DNA of 64,000 bases, taken from contig CAZNGS010000002.1 of assembly GCA_964572825.1 (NCBI GenBank), positions 1 through 64,000 on the forward strand, given 5' to 3'. Origin of the DNA: CAYVBE01 sp964572825. Its GTDB lineage: Bacteria > Planctomycetota > Brocadiia > SM23-32. The stretch's first letter is position 1; every line of letters starts with the position of its first letter. A model generated the notes under the pieces. The model searched no databases, was not told the origin of the DNA, and saw only the letters and a list, made by a program, of their open reading frames with translations. This document shows, piece after piece, positions 61,438 to 64,000 of the stretch. The translations under genes were made by a program, and so were the position numbers.

Positions 61438-64000
61438 TCAGCCGGTGCGCAGTTCGACCTCGGCCCTGCGTTGCAGCGCCTCAAGCTGCCCTCGTAGCTC
61501 CACACAGTGCTCGGTGATCAACTTCCGGATGAAACGGCTGCTCTGCGGCTTTCGCAGCAGGTTGACGTTCTCCGCCACGAGCTGCAGGGCAAAGCCCCCC
61601 AGCTTGCCGAAACGGTCCGGGTAACACTCCTCAAACACCTCCACCACTTCCCCGCTTTGCTCGGGGTCCTGCAGCCAGTCGGAGCCGGACATCAGGAACC
61701 ACCCCAGGACCCGGAAGCCGTGGTCCGCCTGGCCGGACAGGGCGTAGCAGCGCGCCAGGTGGATCGTGGCGCGGAACTCGGCATCCCGCGCCGTACCCGA
61801 TCCGGCCTTGGCCGCGCGCCAGGCTTCGATCGCTTCGGGCCAGTCCTCCTGCTTCTCGAGCGCCAGCGCCAGGTCCATCCAGTAGTCGACGTTGCGCGGC
61901 TGGATATCGGCAAGTTTTCTGGCCTGCCGCTCCAGGTTTTCCCAATCCTCCATCTCCCGGTAGCCGGTGGCCACGGCTTCCATCACGCTCAACTGGTCAC
62001 GCGTGGGCTGTCCACCGGTTACGGGGATGCGCTCCAGCCCGGTCCGCAGTATTTTGAGCCCTTGCTCGTAGTTCTCCCCATGGTAGAGCTGACCGGCAAT
62101 GTCCAGGTAGGCGGCCAGGTGCTGCGCCGGATTCAGGTCCACGGCCTTCTGCAGGTAGACGCCGGCCTTGCGGGAGGCCTCGTCCGCCAGGTTCTGGTCC
62201 CCGTCCCGCTCGAGCAGCTCTCGCCGTCGCTGCAGGTAAGCGTAACCGAGAAGGCTGGCCGCCTGGCTGCTCAGGCGATGCCGGGAGTACTGCTCCACGA
62301 TGGCGTCAACAAACTTCTCCGCGTCCTTCAGCCTGCCCAGGCGGCGATATGCCTGGATCCTGACCATGAACGCCTGGGGCAGCAGTTCATCCCGCATCTC
62401 ACTGCGGCCGCCGCCTTCCAGGTGGTCCTGTCGGAACTGCGACAGAAGCTCCAGCGCCCCCTCGGCGCCCTTTGCCTCATCCAGAGCGTAGCCCCACACG
62501 TCGTGCACAAGCATTTTGCCCAGGGCCAGGCGCGCCTTCGCCACCCAGCGGTTGGCTTCCTCCAGCTCCCCGGCGCCCAGGTAAGTTCTGTTGTCCGCAA
62601 ACCAGTTCACGTAATCCCGGTAGCGCTGCGCCGCCTGCTCCAAAAGCTGGCCCACCCGCTCCGGTGAGGACGGCCCGGCTTCGTAGCGCCGCAAAGCCTC
62701 CAGGTAGAGACAGAGACCGGCCCGGTACCTGGCCTCGTAGAATCCGGGGTGATCCTTCTTGATGTCGGAATAGATCCGCGCCGCGTCCTCGTACTGTTCC
62801 AGTGTGCGCGCCAGCTCTGCCGACTGAAAGAGCGCTCGCGCCGCATCCGGATGTTCCGGGAAACGGCTGCTGAACCACTCCAGGCTCCGCCGGTACCGCA
62901 GCCCCTCGTAGCGCATGTCACGGCCCATCTTCCGTGCCTGTTCGAAAAGCGCCGCGTAGAAGTCCCTGGCCATCCGCGCGGCATCGGCCGCCAGGTTGTT
63001 CTCGGCATCCGGATACTCCCTGGCCACTCGCTCGAAGCAGAGAGCCGCCTCGTAGTAATAGTTGTACCTGCCGCGGGTGTGCTCGGCCCGAGAAAGCCGG
63101 TAATATGCCTCCCCCAGCTTGTACCACGCCTCCGGCAGCAGCGTTGTGGCGTAGAGCTGGGGGTCCGCGCTGCGCACGGCCCTGCGGAAGGCCTCGATGC
63201 ACTCCGCGTAGCGCTGCTCGTTCCACAGGCGCCATCCCCTGGCGAGGTCGGTATGCACGTTCGGCTGGACCTGGATGGGCCGGGGCAGGATTCTGCCGCT
63301 CTGCTCTACCCACCGGTCGAGCAGTGCCTTCGCGTTGCGTGACCACCTGGTGCGGGTATTGGCGGCGATCTCACTCACCGTGTTGACCGCCTGCTGATAG
63401 TCCGACACCGCCGCCCCCCGTTCCCCTTTCTTCATGCGGCGTATGGCTCGCTCCACCAGGGCGCGGGCGTGTTCCACCTGGGCGGCGAACAGCATGTCGA
63501 TGGTCTGGCGATCGCGGCGCACAGAGAGCCGGTAGCGCAGGTCGCCTATAAGCACCTCCGCCGTGACCATGGCCTTATCCGGCTTGCCGGCCTCCCGGTA
63601 GGTCTCGGCCATGCTCAGACGGGTGCGGCGCAGTATCCAGGCCGTGGCGGGAAGTCGGTGCGCCTGCAGGGCCTTCTCGAATTCCTCAAGCGCCTTCTCA
63701 TAGTCTCCCAGTTCCTTGTGGCACAGGCCCAGGTACCGCCGAGCCGTGTAGCGAACGTTGAACATCGTGTATTTCTCGGCCAGGTGGGCGAGGGGTTCCA
63801 TGGCCTGCCGTAGCTTTTGGTTGCGCTGCTTTTCTTCGGCGGTGTCCACGTATGTCCTGGCCAGAAAATACCTGCTCTGCCCCAGTCGCAGGAGCGCCCT
63901 GGCCGCCAGCTCGCGCACCTGCCTGTAATGCTCCTTCTCGCTCTCCGTGGCGGCCGTCTTCTCCAGCCTGTCGCGCTGCTGAACCAGGAACTCGGCGGCT
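61438..64000 (-). CDS. Large tetratricopeptide-repeat protein (5' end outside window)
   Basis: At least 854 residues are encoded and the frame runs off the right edge; in-frame GTG 63918 is unlikely to be the start because the frame stays coding beyond it (EKEHYRQVRELAARALLRLG). TPR-type helix pairs recur: RYLGLCHKELGDYEKALEEF, FQSAELARTLEQYEDAARIY, RIQAYRRLGRLKDAEKFVDA, LALALEKQEDWPEAIEAWRA. TPR scaffolds mediate protein-protein contact, and in Planctomycetota such long ones often sit in envelope or export complexes. No catalytic domain is visible in this part. Stops of this gene and the ASST-like gene face each other across 35 bp. Confidence 0.8.
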   Translation of the reverse strand, partial: AAEFLVQQRDRLEKTAATESEKEHYRQVRELAARALLRLGQSRYFLARTYVDTAEEKQRNQKLRQAMEPLAHLAEKYTMFNVRYTARRYLGLCHKELGDYEKALEEFEKALQAHRLPATAWILRRTRLSMAETYREAGKPDKAMVTAEVLIGDLRYRLSVRRDRQTIDMLFAAQVEHARALVERAIRRMKKGERGAAVSDYQQAVNTVSEIAANTRTRWSRNAKALLDRWVEQSGRILPRPIQVQPNVHTDLARGWRLWNEQRYAECIEAFRRAVRSADPQLYATTLLPEAWYKLGEAYYRLSRAEHTRGRYNYYYEAALCFERVAREYPDAENNLAADAARMARDFYAALFEQARKMGRDMRYEGLRYRRSLEWFSSRFPEHPDAARALFQSAELARTLEQYEDAARIYSDIKKDHPGFYEARYRAGLCLYLEALRRYEAGPSSPERVGQLLEQAAQRYRDYVNWFADNRTYLGAGELEEANRWVAKARLALGKMLVHDVWGYALDEAKGAEGALELLSQFRQDHLEGGGRSEMRDELLPQAFMVRIQAYRRLGRLKDAEKFVDAIVEQYSRHRLSSQAASLLGYAYLQRRRELLERDGDQNLADEASRKAGVYLQKAVDLNPAQHLAAYLDIAGQLYHGENYEQGLKILRTGLERIPVTGGQPTRDQLSVMEAVATGYREMEDWENLERQARKLADIQPRNVDYWMDLALALEKQEDWPEAIEAWRAAKAGSGTARDAEFRATIHLARCYALSGQADHGFRVLGWFLMSGSDWLQDPEQSGEVVEVFEECYPDRFGKLGGFALQLVAENVNLLRKPQSSRFIRKLITEHCVELRGQLEALQRRAEVELRTG

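Overview
The window is a GC-rich bacterial chromosome segment, most likely from a marine- or gut-type PVC-superphylum bacterium (Planctomycetota, Lentisphaerota or Kiritimatiellota; inferred, not proven). The grounds are Tat leaders of the RRDFLKAGA type on formylglycine sulfatases, several secreted PQQ-like beta-propeller proteins, many alpha-L-rhamnosidases, malectin/SGNH fusions, REP/RAYT elements whose palindromes translate as GNHGQDAHAT, and no SusC/SusD pair. No complete rRNA or tRNA gene and no CRISPR array was seen.

Layout. (1) Positions 1-8442, minus strand: a sugar-degrading set with a GH2-like gene cut by an IS21-like end at the left edge, three PQQ-like propeller genes (one only a C-terminal stump), a GH30 hydrolase, and a lipoprotein with two malectin domains and an SGNH hydrolase domain broken by three frameshifts. 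(2) Positions about 8450-15110: an island-like patch with a ClpP-class protease, a 45-codon ORF, a 1373-residue type ISP-like restriction-modification enzyme, a stump of a LacI regulator with its operator, and a tmRNA-like 3' end that may be an attachment site. A complete RAYT transposase with flanking REP palindromes lies IN FRAME inside the restriction enzyme. (3) Positions 15110-17605: degenerate repeats, a conserved protein of unknown function, and an AraC-family regulator.

(4) Positions 17752-46674, plus strand: one long co-directional run of about thirteen genes, several joined by ATGA overlaps. It resembles a polysaccharide-utilisation locus for a sulfated, acylated, rhamnose-rich glycan: two secreted GH78 enzymes, two Tat-lipoprotein sulfatases, two SGNH hydrolases, a beta-helix/LamG protein, an alpha/beta esterase, two members of an unrecognised glycosidase-like family, an unrecognised TIM-barrel lipoprotein, and a PQQ propeller with an embedded methyltransferase-like domain. 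Paralogues, fused stubs and one chimeric gene show growth by tandem duplication followed by deletion. A third, cytoplasmic-type GH78 converges on it (46685-49387).

(5) Positions 49449-64000: type III pantothenate kinase; a transposase that may be chimeric and whose ribosome-binding site sits in a long stem-loop; a GH26 mannanase-CBM32 gene with a frameshift in a G6 run; two paralogous clan GH-A-like enzymes of about 1000 residues; an IS701-type transposase remnant; an arylsulfotransferase-like protein; and a large TPR protein running off the right edge.

Six otherwise recognisable genes or gene remnants need single-base corrections, nearly all missing bases and several in homopolymers. This suggests either long-read assembly errors or real decay, and raw reads would settle it.
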